From Astrothelium macrocarpum (lineage: Eukaryota; Ascomycota; Dothideomycetes; Trypetheliales; Trypetheliaceae): DNA of 64,000 bases. The notes under the pieces were generated by a model. That model saw nothing but the letters and a program-made list of their open reading frames with translations. It did not search any database and was not told where the DNA came from. The stretch is taken from NCBI GenBank assembly GCA_021030915.1, contig JAGEMR010000004.1, positions 248,001 through 312,000 on the forward strand, in the 5' to 3' direction. The translations under genes were made by a program, and so were the position numbers. This document shows positions 21,534-35,000 of this stretch, piece by piece (positions within the stretch are counted from its first letter, which is position 1; the number at the start of each line of letters is the position of its first letter).

Positions 21534-24500
21534 CTTCCGAAAGTCCGCCAGGTACGCCGCCTTGGATCAATAACGCAAGAGCCCAAGAGTTCGGTCTATA
21601 CAGGTACGTAGGACTGATTTCTGAAGCCCGGATTCTCGCAAAGGGCGTGAAAAGAAGGTTCCGGAATTTGAACGGTCGCGTCCTATATGCAGCTCGACAT
21701 GGTGCAGTTCTACACGTTCAACTCACCGGCGTTGATAGACCCAGCCAGACGTATGGATTCCGGATGCATTTCGTAGCAGTTGCCCGGCTTACATCCGCTC
21801 AGAACTAAATCGAAACTAGAACCATAGTCAGGTAAGACCTAAAGAGGCGTGAAGGATAATAAGCCTGTGCCACAGTTCTACCTAGCCTCAAACCTTTCAT
21901 AAGAGGACCCATGATTTCGTTCGGCATTGTGGCAGATTCGTCCCCTTGAGTACACCAAAGGTTTGGCGAATCTTTTCGTACTTAGGCGCGTAGTTTTCCT
22001 ATCGTCTTCCCTAGTTGTCCGACAAGATGAGATGGAAAGTGGACCTAAGACCGGATAGGCTTACCGAACAGGGCTAGTAACCTCCTTTTTGCACTATTTC
22101 CCTGGCCGACATTATTACCTACCTCTGTCGCGTTGATCAATCACTCGCGCGCTAAGATACCCTCGGATAATGACATGGACAGTAAATAGGAGTCTTAGGC
22201 CGTTAATCTTCTTTCAGTTGTCCAAAGAAACATGTTTCGACGCGCTCCAAGTTTTGCAGGAAGAATTGCTTGGAAAATGCCTCAACCGCTGCACAACCAT
22301 GATCAGAAGATGGCATCTTTGGTTCATTATGTGATATTGAAACACATATAGGAAGTTACGTTAGCCTCGAAAGTCACGCTCGGTAACGAAACTCAATCTG
22401 TTAAGCAAGAAGAATTCCACACTTTCCTCCTCTTTCATAACGCTGGTGGAAGAGCCCTAGGAGCGCCAGCGAAGTGCCAAAGATCCAGACATCTGGAAGC
22501 TCGTCCGGCTCTAGTCAGTGAAGTTTCCAGATCACTTCAGTTCTTCCTTTTGTCTTAATCAGATATCTAAATTGATCTAGGACCCCCATATCATTCGTGA
22601 ATCGCCAAGCTTCTAACATTCTCGGGTACATTTAAGGCTGCGGACTCTCGGGATCTTATATATGCATTCCTTGGTCTCATCCTATGTAAGGATGTAGAGG
22701 AGAAAAGGGGATGACACTGGATTGCGGGGTTTCTCTGCGTGTTTTATTTACGCAGCTGACAAAGCGTTCACTGGAAGCCAGCGGCACGCTCAACATCTTG
22801 GGAATTAGGCCTGTCGTCAACGTCGTGTCTCATCCATAGTTGCCACCTTGTGCCTTAGACCGGGTGACAAAGGTTCTCGAAATGAATATAGAAAGTTCCA
22901 TAAACATCCATGATATGTGGCCCTATCACGCAATTAGTTCCTGTAGTCCAAGCATTAGATTCTACATAGGACTTTGTTCGGAAATTCCGGAGAGATCCAA
23001 GAGGGACACTGGTACAATGCTTTGTACGTCTTTCGACCGACAAACAATGGTTCCATTCAAGTCCTTTTCTGGTGCGGAGATCCGTTCTATCCGAGATACT
23101 GCTGTTGAGACTGCATTGAAAATTAGTTTACCTCTGCAACATGCTGCCGATACGGTGATACGTGTATGTAAGGGGACGTAATCCTGCGAAGCATTCTGGA
23201 TTGCTGGAAGCAGAGGGACCATGCTAACGAACTTGTAGCTTACGAGCATATCAAGCAGTCCATGGAAGAGGCAGCTTGCGGGACTCTGCTGGCCGATGAA
23301 CCAGGCGCGTGTATGCATTGAGGACTTCGGATTATTTGGGCCGATGTTAAAGCTTGCTGAGGTAGGAAATGTGCTCCCCTATGCTAGATTCGAGTAAGCC
23401 GTGTTACCGTCTCCCAAAGCCCAATCACATTTTCAAGAGACGTTCCGAGGAACTAAGAGACTTTCGAAAACGAGTCAAATATCCAAATTTGACGAGTTTC
23501 TTTGTTGCGAGGCTTATCGACCAAACGTTTTTTGCCAGACCACTCTTGTAATGAAGATAAGATTAGAATACATTGTGGTATAAACGCGTCGTGTATGGTC
23601 TTCTCAATGGTTTTTATGCCATAATCCGGATGGGCCATTGCTTATGATTCGCGATGGACATGTCGATAGCCTGGGAACTATTATGTTGTCGGTAGAGGGA
23701 ACTGCGTTCATTGTATCCTCGACGGAGAAACAATTGGGTCGGTACGGCGAGAGGATGGAAAAAGATAAATAAAATAACCAAGGCAATTCGGCATCTTCTG
23801 AACTTCCCGAACGCCGATAGCATTAGTCAAATACATTTCACTAAGCACTTATCATGTCTTCAGAACATAGCAAGATTTAGGAACCAATTACAAATTTGGC
23901 CAAGGGGGAGAAAGGGGGTTTGCGAAGAGGTTGGGAAGCTCGACTGAAGTGCCTAAATTAAGGGCTGACAACGCTAAGATCGCTCACGAATTAAATTCAT
24001 CTGTGCACCTTTAAGCTTTTGCCCTGTCCATGCTTTTGTCATTAATATGAACATTTCAGCCCGAAACTCATCTTACTTGTGGAGTCGTTTCTCGGCTCAT
24101 TAATTAGCGCTTTACTTCAAGCCTGCTTGCAATCATTCGGTCACAGATTGACAGGAACCTGTAAAGTGTGGACAAGGCCATCAAGGATAATGTCTTACTC
24201 ACGCACTCCGTATGCTGTCCTGGATTGGCAACAAATTGTCTTGAAAGCATGGCTTGAATGCTAGGGAACATTTTTGACAACGTGGGCCATATAGTAACAC
24301 GGGCTTTTGCATACAGCGCGATGTTTTCGAAGTACCCACATGATTTACTTCAGTGCTGTTTACTCTTAGCATGCCTTAGAGCAACGGAGCGTGGTGTACA
24401 AGTAGAAAGATGTCCCAGGGCCGGGAATCTGCCCGTGAAGTTGTCTATACGGAAACCCTTGTCCTTCGAACTATTATTTGAAATCAATTCCCCATTTAAA

Positions 24501-25297
24501 TCCTGGTCCTCGTCACTTATCTCCGAGTGCTCTCCCTCACGGAGAGAGATTCTACCGACGCGACGTGTGCTTCGCATAATTTTTTATGACGTTACCTTAG
24601 CTGATATTTGTGTAACTAAAATTGCTCCTAAAGTGGCCTGGTAATCCGCTCATCCGCGACAGTACTATACCTTTACGGCATGTAGACTGGAATGTTGGAT
24701 TGCCTGGCCTAAGCAACTAAGATGCCGGGTACCAACGATGGGGGCGGGGAAGCGTTCACTGTTACTTCATTACCTCATCTGATGATTATTAAATCCTCCA
24801 GTGCATGAGTCACAGCATGCGCCATATCGAACATGGAAACTATTAGATTGAATATGCGAGAAAATAGTGTGAGGAAACGAGATTACATTCGATGGTTGTC
24901 AGCCTTCCAGTTCATGGCAACGTCATGCCGTCCCTACCCTGGTTTTACTGCCAGGCACACTTGGCTAGCTCCAAGCTAAAATCTGCTTCATGCTTTTTCC
25001 TCGCACCATGTAGAGGCACACTCCATGTCGATCTGACAGTCCGCACGGCCTTTGAATCATGGTGGCAAGCCTCCGCAGCCTAAAATGGGGCTTTCGTTCC
25101 CGGCTTGCTGGAAGTCCAACCGTTAGTAACGGTGATAATCTACCGTGCTCTTCCTCGTCATCCACCTTAGATGATGCGCGTTGATGTGATAAATATACTT
25201 GGCATCCCGTCAAGGACTGTGGTTTGGCAAGTATCTATAAACACTCAGTAGGCTGATCAAAACATTATATCAGCTGCTCGAGTTTCCATAGAACAAG
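21534..25297. other. 3.8-kb gene-poor stretch
   Basis: Only short frames on both strands are present. The longest (about 22840-23320, both strands; 24258-24644 plus) do not resemble known families and shadow one another. I find no transposon domain or RNA gene. The last few hundred bases should be the esterase promoter. Confidence 0.5.
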
Positions 25298-27153
25298 ATG
25301 CTTCGGCAACGTTCAATTGTCTGTTCAATTTTTGCAGCCTTGCTAACTTCAGGAATCCTTGTTTCCGCACAGAATGGATCCGTCGTGGATTTAGGATATG
25401 CACAATATCGAGGGTAAGTACCTAGGCTTTGGACAAATGACACAATAACTACAGAGGTACTGACGAGAGATTTAGGGGTACTAATTTTGGGTAAGAAAAC
25501 GTAATCTAGCCAAATGTCACCGTGGTATTTAATGTCATCGCTGTAGTGTGGATTACTGGTTTGGTATTCGGTACGCCCAGGCTCCCATTGGAGATCTTCG
25601 GTGGAGAGCTCCCCAGAATATTGAGGCCAAAAATAATTACACCCACAACCAAATTATCGACGCTTCTCAAACAGGTCCCGAATGCGTTCAAGGCTCACCA
25701 GCATGGATGTACATAAATGACACGTACCCTGGTCCGCCAATGGGCAGTGAAGACTGCCTCCTTTTAGATGTTTTAAAACCGAAAAACCCAGCTTCAACGT
25801 CTCTACCTGTGGTCGCATTCATTCACGGTGGAGGTATGATTGCTCTTCAATCTTTACATATAGAGTTCCATCGCTCACGATGCATATATTAGGTTATGAC
25901 TTAGGTTCTGCAGAGTCCTATCCAGGCTTCGCGCAGGTCAACCAATCCAACGGTAATTTAATCTGGGTATCATTGCAGTACCGCTTGAGCGCGTATGGAT
26001 TCCTATCGTCGGAAGAGATTCGTGACGACGGAAATGCCAACGTTGGACTTCTGGACCAAAGATCTGCGCTCGAATGGATCCAAAGGAATATTGCAGCTTT
26101 CGGCGGTGATCCAACCCGTGTCACGATCAATGGAAATAGCGCTGGTGGAGGCTCTGTGATGAACCAAATGATTCTATACGGAGGCGTCTCCAGCCCACCA
26201 TTCAGAGCAGTCATTGCTGGTAAATTATGCAACACATACTGGATGAATACGGACCGCGTAGCTGACATTGTGTAGAATATCCATGGTGGCAACCGTACCA
26301 CAACAATACTGTTCTCGAAGACCAGTATCAAGAACTCCTCAGCGCTTCTGGGTGTAGTGACCTTGCATGTCTTAGAGGACTTTCTGAAGACGACCTCAAG
26401 AATGCAACTCAGGAGACTTACAGTGAAGGCTACGTTCCTGAAAGCATTTCTTCCCTCTATGGCTATGGCGACTTTTATTATGGCCCTTCTGTTGACGGTC
26501 AAGCCATCCAAGATTTACCCTCCAATGAGTTCAAGCAAGGCCATTTCACCAATGTTCCACTCCTAGTCGATCATGACGAATACGAGGGGGTTCTATTCAG
26601 TAATGAGTCTGAGGTTGGCGTCGCCGACGAGACGGTGGATCTCAACAGTGTCTTTCCTACCGCCACCGAAGAGTTCTTCACACGTTTGTACGAGCTATAT
26701 CCAGCGTCGAACTACAACTCTACCTTCTTCCAGCGGCAAGATATATTCGGCGACTTCATCATCAAATGTCCCACATACTATATGGCCACCGCAGTCTCAG
26801 GCGTTGGTCAGCCGGTGTACAAGCTCAATTTTGATGCCGGCAATGAGTTACATGCCGCCACCCAGCCATTTCTCCTCACGGATCCACCAGGGGATGCAAA
26901 CAACGCAACGCTAGGCTTGCTCCTCCGTGACTATTTCATCAGCTTCTCGACGACTTTGAATCCGAATGCAGTCAGCTACTCAGGAACATCGAAGCCGACA
27001 TGGCCACTGTACATAAACCCCAGTAGCAACGCATCAACTAGCACGTTTAATCGGTTAAGTGTAAATTACACGATGATTGGGACGACAGCGGATTTTGATG
27101 CCAGCCCTCGTTGTGACTTCTTCTACGGGCAAAGTTATGTTGTTAGGAACTAG
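25298..27153 (+). CDS. Secreted type B carboxylesterase/lipase
   Basis: Five exons: 25298-25413, 25476-25490, 25547-25833, 25893-26219 and 26276-27153. They join in phase to 540 residues. The second exon is only 15 nt and supplies GTNF between YRG and VDYWFGIRYAQAPIGDLRW. A signal peptide is visible (hydrophobic core SIFAALLTSGILVSA, cleavage near AQN). Family landmarks: EDCLLLDVLKP, the oxyanion turn FIHGGG, the nucleophile elbow GNSAGGGS with Ser222 (the usual Glu before Ser is Asn here), an acid residue in DEYEGVLF and a His in NELHAATQPF. Several N-glycosylation sites are present. It probably hydrolyses esters outside the cell; the substrate cannot be told. Unlike its neighbours to the left and right, it is intact. 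Confidence 0.88.
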
Positions 27154-28589
27154 TGGACTGGATTCGTTGCAGAAAATTAATTATCAGCTAAAGAATTGTC
27201 GGTGTCATGTCGAATATCTCAAATTCGAAATGGGTTGAGCTGCCATTTGCGCTGAAGGTAGCATTTCAACACTAAATCGGTATATGGGTTCTACATTGTT
27301 TAATGTAATGTTCGTAGCGATCTCGTAGCTTACAGCTAGAAAGTTCATCCTCAGGGACTGTCATGCTAATTCTGACGAATCTTCAGAAGTGCTCAGGATC
27401 GGTAATGGGTTAGCTCGAAGAGTTGATCCGCTTTTATGTGTCCGAACAATTGTATGGGTGGATAAAGGACGACTAGATGGGAATTTGCATCCGTCAATGA
27501 TGTTTGAGAGTACATGCCACGGAAAATGAGACAACAGCGAAGGTGAAGTTCGAGTTTGCGAGATCTTGGGGCGATTTCGACATTGCGATTCAATCCGGCT
27601 CAGTAGAAACTTGAAATCCAACGCAGAATTTCCGTTGTGTTGCCTGGTTACTGTGGTCTTTGCGTGTCGAGTCTTGCGTTGACCACACTCGTTCGAAGGT
27701 CGGGCTCTACGAGTAAGAGTGACACACGGGCCACCACCACCAAAAGTAGCCCTCAGAGCGTTATTTCACGATAAATATCGCTATAAACTTTATAGAGCTG
27801 GTAGTCAGACGAGTCGACATCAACTTAATTGCAGCAGAGAAAACAGTCCGAATTTGAATAAGAAAAAAAATACAACTTCAGAGTGCTGATTTTAGTGGTG
27901 GTGACCCGTGTGTGATTTTCGGCTCACTTTTCCTGGAGAGATCGGGTGTCCTTGCGAACATCATCCCACTGCTGCCTCAAATTTGAGTATATTTTCGTTT
28001 TTCTGAAATAAGTTTACAGCCAATTAGAATGATAACACGAAACTTTAGGTAGTTTGATCAGGTATTAGTGTAATAACAAATAATTTGATGTGGTTTTGCG
28101 ATAGATTTCTCTAGTAAATTCGGTGTATATTTACGGCTCTTGGAGCTTTTGTGCAAATTTATAATTCGGTGAGTTGGGTAAAACAATGCCGATGTTTTGG
28201 GTGGCAGAAAACGTATTCAAACAAGAGATTGGATTAATTATTTTATAAGCTAAAAACTTGGTTCTTAGTAGCTATACCAGAAATTAATTAAAAAAGTAAA
28301 CAAAAACTAATTTAATTAAATTATATACTATGGTTGCACTCTCCCGGAATCTCGCTTCACATGTTGCCAGGTGGTGGCTCGCAAGTGTTCTATCGGGTCC
28401 ACAACGCCTATTCAACCGCAATATTGGCACTATCACCGGCACATTTCCACAGTGAAGTGAGGCCTCACCTTACAAGTCTATCAAGTCCCACGAGACACTG
28501 TTCAGCTGAGTGAGAGCCCAATCATGACCTCTTCTCGTTCGCCTCTTGGTATCCACACGTTCTTGCTGATTCGTTGGTTGATGTTCTTG
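27154..28589. other. Intergenic, AT-rich, nothing recognised
   Basis: It lies between the esterase stop and the NLR-like pseudogene's 3' end. The stretch from about 27830 to 28330 is AT-rich, with no frame worth reporting. Confidence 0.5.
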
Positions 28590-31500
28590 TTACCGAAGCG
28601 TTGACGCAAAATTATCATAAAATACTTTATCCTCACGCTCCTTAGCCCCATGGTCCTTCAAAAGGCGAATGGTATCGTCGAGAGTGGGTATGAGATGGCG
28701 AGCAAAGCTGTGCGACAGAGCAGATCGTGTATCAGCATCCAGCGAATCCCAATCTCTCTTTGATACTTCACCAAAGTCTTCGCGTAATTTGCAGTAATCC
28801 GAATTGTGTGAAATATCTTGCTCACATCTGCACGCCCGCTCGAGACAGTTGCGTCAACGCAAAAAGTGCGGAATGGTCCAGTTTGGAGAGCGCATTGTAG
28901 AACGTCGTCAACTTCGAGTCCATCAGGCTTTAAAACTCCAGAAGCAGCAGTATGTAGGGCAGTATCTCCTTTCTCGTTTCGGGCAGTGATATCAAACTCG
29001 CTATGATCAATAATTCTCTCAAACACCTTCTTGTAAGCCTCCAAGTCGAGCCTTCGTGCAGTGGGATTGATATTGCGTACAGTTACCATGAGGATATTTG
29101 ATTTATCCTCAGACCTGATGTTGATATCCACACCTTGATAAGATAGCAACTGGGGTCGTCTTGCTGATTAATCCCAATGTCATCACGATCAAGAAAATGT
29201 TGTATAATCTCGAGGGGGTAACTTCTACAGCATCTCACCACCCAATGTAGCGGTGTGCAGCCAGGCCTTCTCAGGAGTTTTGGATCAAGCCTGGAGCACT
29301 CTAGGACGGCTTTGATGATATCTGATTGGGACTCCTGGGGAGGGTATGTCATTGCGAAATAGATCGGCACTTCGGGCTCTGCGCAGTCCTGCGGGAAGGG
29401 GCAATCCGCGGATGCATTTGGATAAGTTTCTTTCCTAGAGAGTAGGATCCGACAAGCCCTAGTGAAGCCATGGTATACACAGTAATGCAGTGGTGACCAT
29501 CCCTTCCAACGGTCTGGTCTGCAGCCAGCGGAAACTGCGTCGAGCATCTCGTCAACTTTGTGAATGCTCTCGGAATTCTCAGATAAGACAGGATCGACGT
29601 AATTGCCCCAGGATGCTGCACACCCCAAAAACGATCTATGTGCTCCGTTGGCCTTGGCTTTTCGATCGACCTCCGGTATTAATATCATTCTTGAACCATG
29701 GTCCGGTATCAACATGCTTTCCCAGGCAGCGGAGACATCTAACGTCTCACGGTAGCCAAGATCATTATCACCAAACCAAGACAATTTAGTTTGAAGATGA
29801 GCATTGACGCAAGCCTCCAGGACCATACTGTTTCCTTTTGGGAGTAAAAGATTTGGGTCTTTAGGAAGATTGGTTCGGAGATACGAATCAACCGTTTCAT
29901 GTGCGAACATGACAACGCCAGTATCCAACCAGGCTGTACCAAGCTGTCTTTGTACTTCGCTACTCTTTATTTGAAATCGTTTTGATCTCACGATCAACAG
30001 ACCCTGCGAGAGGCTGACATAGCGATCAATATTGTTGACAGCCCATTGGGAGGCGGAGAGTCCCTCAGGTTCTTCTTCAGTAGGAGCAGAATATTCTCCA
30101 ATACCAAGGGCAATGCTTAGCTGCGTCACAGTCATACGGTCCAAGCTGTGGAGGATCCAGGTCAAGAGCTTCAACACGATCTTTAAATCATCTTTACCTA
30201 CCTCCGACATCCGGTCGAAAGCTAATTTGTAGTACCCATCAATGTCCGTCCTCAATTCCCTATCAAGCATTTGCCGAGCTTGAATTGGACTTGATGCCGA
30301 GATTGCATGCCCGACTTGTAAGCTAGCAAGCTTGAATCTGAAACTTTTAGCCAACTGCCGTAACGTAAAATAGAGGCACGGACATTCTGTCAGACGTTTC
30401 AGCTATTCTCGCCTTGACTTTATCGAGAAGGTTTTTGTCTTGATCTTGATCAACAAGGTATCGACCTTGTTCCGCATTCAGAAATTTCCAATCAACGTAT
30501 TGTTCAATTTCGGCTCTACTAGCTCGGATAGGCACCACAGTTGCAGGTGAAAGAGCCCGAAAGATATCGTCTGCTCCGCGAGAGGTAATGCAAAGACGTA
30601 GACGTTTTGACCCAGCTCTTTCGCGAAGTTCTTTCAACAATTGCACAAAATTGAATCGGCGCTGGAGGCTTGAAGACCATTCGTCCAAGGCATCTATGAC
30701 GAGGTACACGGATTGAAAGGCAGCAATACTCTGCAGTAGGAGCGACTTGCGTTGGTCGAGATGGACGGCCTTGTTTTCTATTCTGAGTTGACCGCAGAGG
30801 CTGGAGTTGCGGACTGCTAATTGTCTGGTGATAGCACCTGTAAAGTTTGACTCGCTTTGTCTGTTCCGGCGGTCAAATTCGCAATAGTAGAAAGCAAGCC
30901 CAGCTCCTTAATCTAGAGCGTCGAGTTGCAAATCATCAATGACTGACGACGCGCAGTATGTCTTTCCAGCACCAGCCAAGCCTGGGCACCAAAACGTGCA
31001 TTCTTCGCCGGAGCGCCATAATGGATATGATTCGTCCAGAAGTATCCCGGATCCGTTGTTTTCGGGCCTTTCCTCGGAAAGCTGTGATTGTTTAGTCGGA
31101 TGATTATAATGTTCATCGTCTTCACATATGCCACTTAATTTCTCCTTGTTTCGGCCTTTGAGATTATTCCATATGATGTTTAGGAACATTTGATCCGATA
31201 GCATCTCTCGTAGAGTACATCGCGATTGCTTGAGCTTTGACTTGGCGGCTTTCAAGTCCTGGATTCCGAAGGTCGCGGATCCCAGTCTTGCAGCAGAGTT
31301 ATGTTCCAGCCACATGATACTTTCTCGAAGGAAATCTGTAAGGCTAGTCTGTCGTTTTACGATCTAGATTACTATATTCTCATCAAGCTCTGTTTCAGGA
31401 AGCCTGCGAAGTTTATTCAACAAGTCTTGATCCCCTACACGCAGATCCAAGCCATCTAAGGCCTCGTGTGTCTGTCGATCCGGTTCGATTGCGATCTCGA

Positions 31501-32031
31501 GGACCTGCGCAAGACCATTTGCGGTCCTTTTTGCAGGCGCAACGCTAGCCATACTCGTCGCATTTCCAATCAAACCAAGGGGAAATTCCGCAGCAGGATA
31601 CACGGCAACCATAAACTTGCCGGCCTGATGAGTAATGGACTTATCCTTCTCAGCCTGAGATAACTTCAGAGCCTTGGCGAATTTGATGAATGGAGGCAGT
31701 TCTGCCGCTGCAACTGTGTCCTCCAACGCTCTGTGATATTCTGGGATATACTCGTTGGGTATCCGCTTCTTCTGCTGCACGGCCTGAAGTCTTGCCAGGG
31801 CATCGTACGGCGTATCATGAGCAGCACTCAAGTCGTCGGATGCTAATGACTGCAAGCGGACCTGTGCAAACCAATCCGAAAGGGCTTTATCTGAGTCGGT
31901 AACGGTTGATTAGTTTTGTGGGATTTTCTTTGAGGTGCCGCATCTCTATCAGGTTCCTCGGGAGTCGGTGTTGGCTTTGCTGATACGCATTCTGCACGCC
32001 GCTCTAACAATTTGTCTTTGAACCTATGCAT
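28590..32031 (-). pseudogene. NACHT-ankyrin (STAND/NLR-like) gene, broken
   Basis: Reading right to left from the ATG at 32031 (MHRFKDKLLERR), the parts of a fungal NLR-like protein appear in order: an N-terminal helical domain (DWFAQVRLQSLASDDL, RLPNEYIPEYHRA-like), a NACHT ATPase with Walker A GLAGAGKT near 30980, Walker B YLVIDALDE near 30700 and LRLCITSR, a winged-helix region, and ankyrin repeats (GWSPLHYCVYHG, GCTPLHWVV, DTALHTAASG). The natural C-terminus, ending in NFASTLR, stops at 28590. The frame is broken by a TAG at 31364-31366 and a TAA at 30908-30910, and changes near 31900, 30350, 29140 and 28850. Both stops could come from CAG or CAA by C-to-T. Such proteins sense non-self or cell damage in fungi; this copy should not make a full-length product. 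Confidence 0.8.
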
Positions 32032-35000
32032 TGTAATACCGCTGTTCATCTCCGGCCTAGCATCTCGACACAAAGCTCGCGAGAAACAAATCTCATTTTT
32101 TTGCTCCGATCAATTTGCGAGTCTTCTGCTCGATTTTCCCGAACATCGTGTGTAGTCACGTCTTCTTGCTTGTTCAAAACGAATGCACAGTCTTTGGCCA
32201 AGCTGATTTACCAAACATGAACCACTGTGTGTTTTGACACATTTCCAGCATCTTTCACGACGTCAAACCTATCTCATGAGGATGGACGATGAAGTGCCGA
32301 CTAGGGTCTAGCTGTGCCTCTCTCGTGCATATCTTAGGTACCTTAGTGAAGAAAACCTGATGACGTAGACGTATAGGTCGCGTAAAGAAAAGTCCACTAC
32401 TCATTGAGCTTCGCATCTTCTCAGCAGGCTTGGTGATTCTGAGTGGAAGAAGTCAAATGCAGAGGCTCCTTCGTAATCCAAGACCTGAAGAAAGGCCTAG
32501 CTGTTGCATCAATAACCGGCAGTGCCGTAGGAAGCCTCAAACGAGCTACACGCTTAGTAAGCCATATCGGAGGAAGGACCCGAATGTCCTCCACCATCAA
32601 TCGATACACGCCGGTGCTCTGTCTGCCAATTTCTCTAAATAAGCATCCTCTTGATTCGTTGCTAGATTCTTTTCACTGATATCTCGTATCCTAAATCTCA
32701 TGAGCTATCCTACTAAAACACGCTCCAACTCGGCTTGGAGTCCAATAGACGCTCTTCCCCTAAGATCCTCATTTGTACGTTAAATTCTTTGTGCTAATTA
32801 CTTCGTAACCTCCTGGCCCATATTTTCACTGTATCTTGTGAGTCATGGAGGTCAATATAAAGAGTGCTGACGTTATTCATCAAGACACCACGGAGTGTAT
32901 TTGGCCAATTGAATAAATCCGTGTTGCTATGTTCTTTTTGATACAACGAGAAGGCGAGAACTTAGGGAGGTAAATGGTGTTGCTCCTAATCAGCTGCTCC
33001 TACCGCGTCGATATATCTAATATTGCTTAGGCTGATTGCGATTTTTTTACATGCGAGTCTGCTCGGTGAGCTTGATATATTTGAGGCGTATCGAGCACAA
33101 AGAATGCTAACAAGTTTCTTGGATACATTCGGACAAGCAATTATGGAATGCTAGTTGTCTAATCCAGATGTCTAGTCATCGGCCCATGCAGAACAAATTT
33201 AGAGTTCTGGAAAATAGAGCCTGGCCGCCCAAGATAATTGGTTGGTAAGAAGGGGTTTCTCGGAATCTGCGATTTCTTCATCTAGGATCATAGATTAGTC
33301 AAAGATATAATAGCTATCTCTAATCTTTCCTTGGATCCAACCTCTTCCGGAATACCAGTGAATGTGAAAGAATATACTTGCGAGAAAGATATGAACAGTC
33401 GGCAACAACAGTCAGTTCAGGATACAAATATCGGATAGCAGTGATCAAACGACCAATGTTCGGGGGCAATCGTGATAGCGACTTGCCCGACCGCGTTTAC
33501 TTGTCATGGCATAACGCATCAGGGTCCTAAGATATTAAATGCAGACGGAATCAAGCCTGATCTCTAGGGATGGAGTTGATGGGCTGGCGTCTACCCATAT
33601 CCTCGAGCGCAAAGTGGATAAACCTCTCGAAAGAGACAAAAGTCTGCTAAGTTTCGGGTTTTTCCCGTGGTCTTCAACATTGCCGTGACTATCAAGAACC
33701 CACCAAGATCAACTTATGATATCGAATGGGTCTTCAGCTATAGCGCTTTATCTTGAATTGCATGAACCAAAGTCGTCACCCAAATGTGTGGTTCGTACAC
33801 TCATCGTCTGGCCTAGAAGATTAGCGAAGCCGGGCTTCAGGTTATGTATAGCGTTGAAAAGCTCGATGAATCGATATGTGGAACAATGTGTTGCTTCAGA
33901 GTTTACTGTATCTTAAACGAACTTTACAAACAAAAATCAAATTTGCTTGGCACACCTCTACCGCGTTGAGATGTTGCTGCCCACAAGTGGCGTTAGCGTT
34001 ATCTGCATCTAAACCCTTTCGATTCTCATCGGACGATTCCGAGGAGTTTGGCTTTACTCTTGATCTATGTGTCGTTAGTATGCCGATAATTCACCTGGTA
34101 ACATAAGTTCTATACTCCTGATACTCGCAGCGAGCCATTTCTGCTCTAGTTTCTGATCACAGATCTCAACTGTGCAGAGAGAACTGAGTTGAAACATAGA
34201 GCATGTCTTCTGCATGCAATGTACAGGCAAATCTGCAAGGAGCCGTTAGGGTATTATTTCCGAGTAAACCCTTTCTTGCAGCAGCAAGAGAACCTGAAGA
34301 AGGGTTTACAGAAGCTCGCACCGTCACATGGTGATCCTGGTTCAAGCGCCAGATTGACAAGGAGCTCTACAGCTGCTGGATGCAAGTAAGATCACAGTAC
34401 TTGGTCCGTCGTTGGACATGGGACTAACATGGGCGAATGCCCGGTTTGCCCCGCCTAACCTAATTCTAGAGCCGCTCTGCAAACGCTGCTAGCTCCGTTG
34501 TAGGATGTACCTAATCTTCCATACCAATACTGCGCCGTTCCGATTGCGCAGCCTTCCATGCCCACTGAATCGGAAGCGCTTACCATCCGATTTGCACGGT
34601 AGGCAGGCTTTGGAATGTCAAACTCGCTCATATGACTCTCAAGAAGCCGCAAACATAGCGTGGCTCGATTCTGACTACTAGAAAATATGTCCGAGCCGCG
34701 ATCAGTACGACGGGGATGTCAAGAAAGAGGGCTGGGACCATACGTTTTATGTATCTACGAACGTTGGATGCAGCGCCCCGCTTATGCTTGTCTGAATAGC
34801 AGAGCGGCTGCGAAGTACTTGCAAGTAGACGGGAGCTACTGCAAGAAGCCGAGCTGAAAAAGTGGACTGTCTCGTCCAAACTTGAACCAGAACCTTTCCG
34901 ATTATGTATTTCTAAGATAGCTTCAATCACGAACACCCCATTGTCGAGCACATTCAATAAGTGAATGCTAGAAACGCTGATTTGCTATTCAAGAAATATC

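Noticed and set aside
22840..23320. A gene in the 21.5-25.3 kb gap
   Set aside because: Frames of similar length overlap on both strands here and neither has recognisable content.
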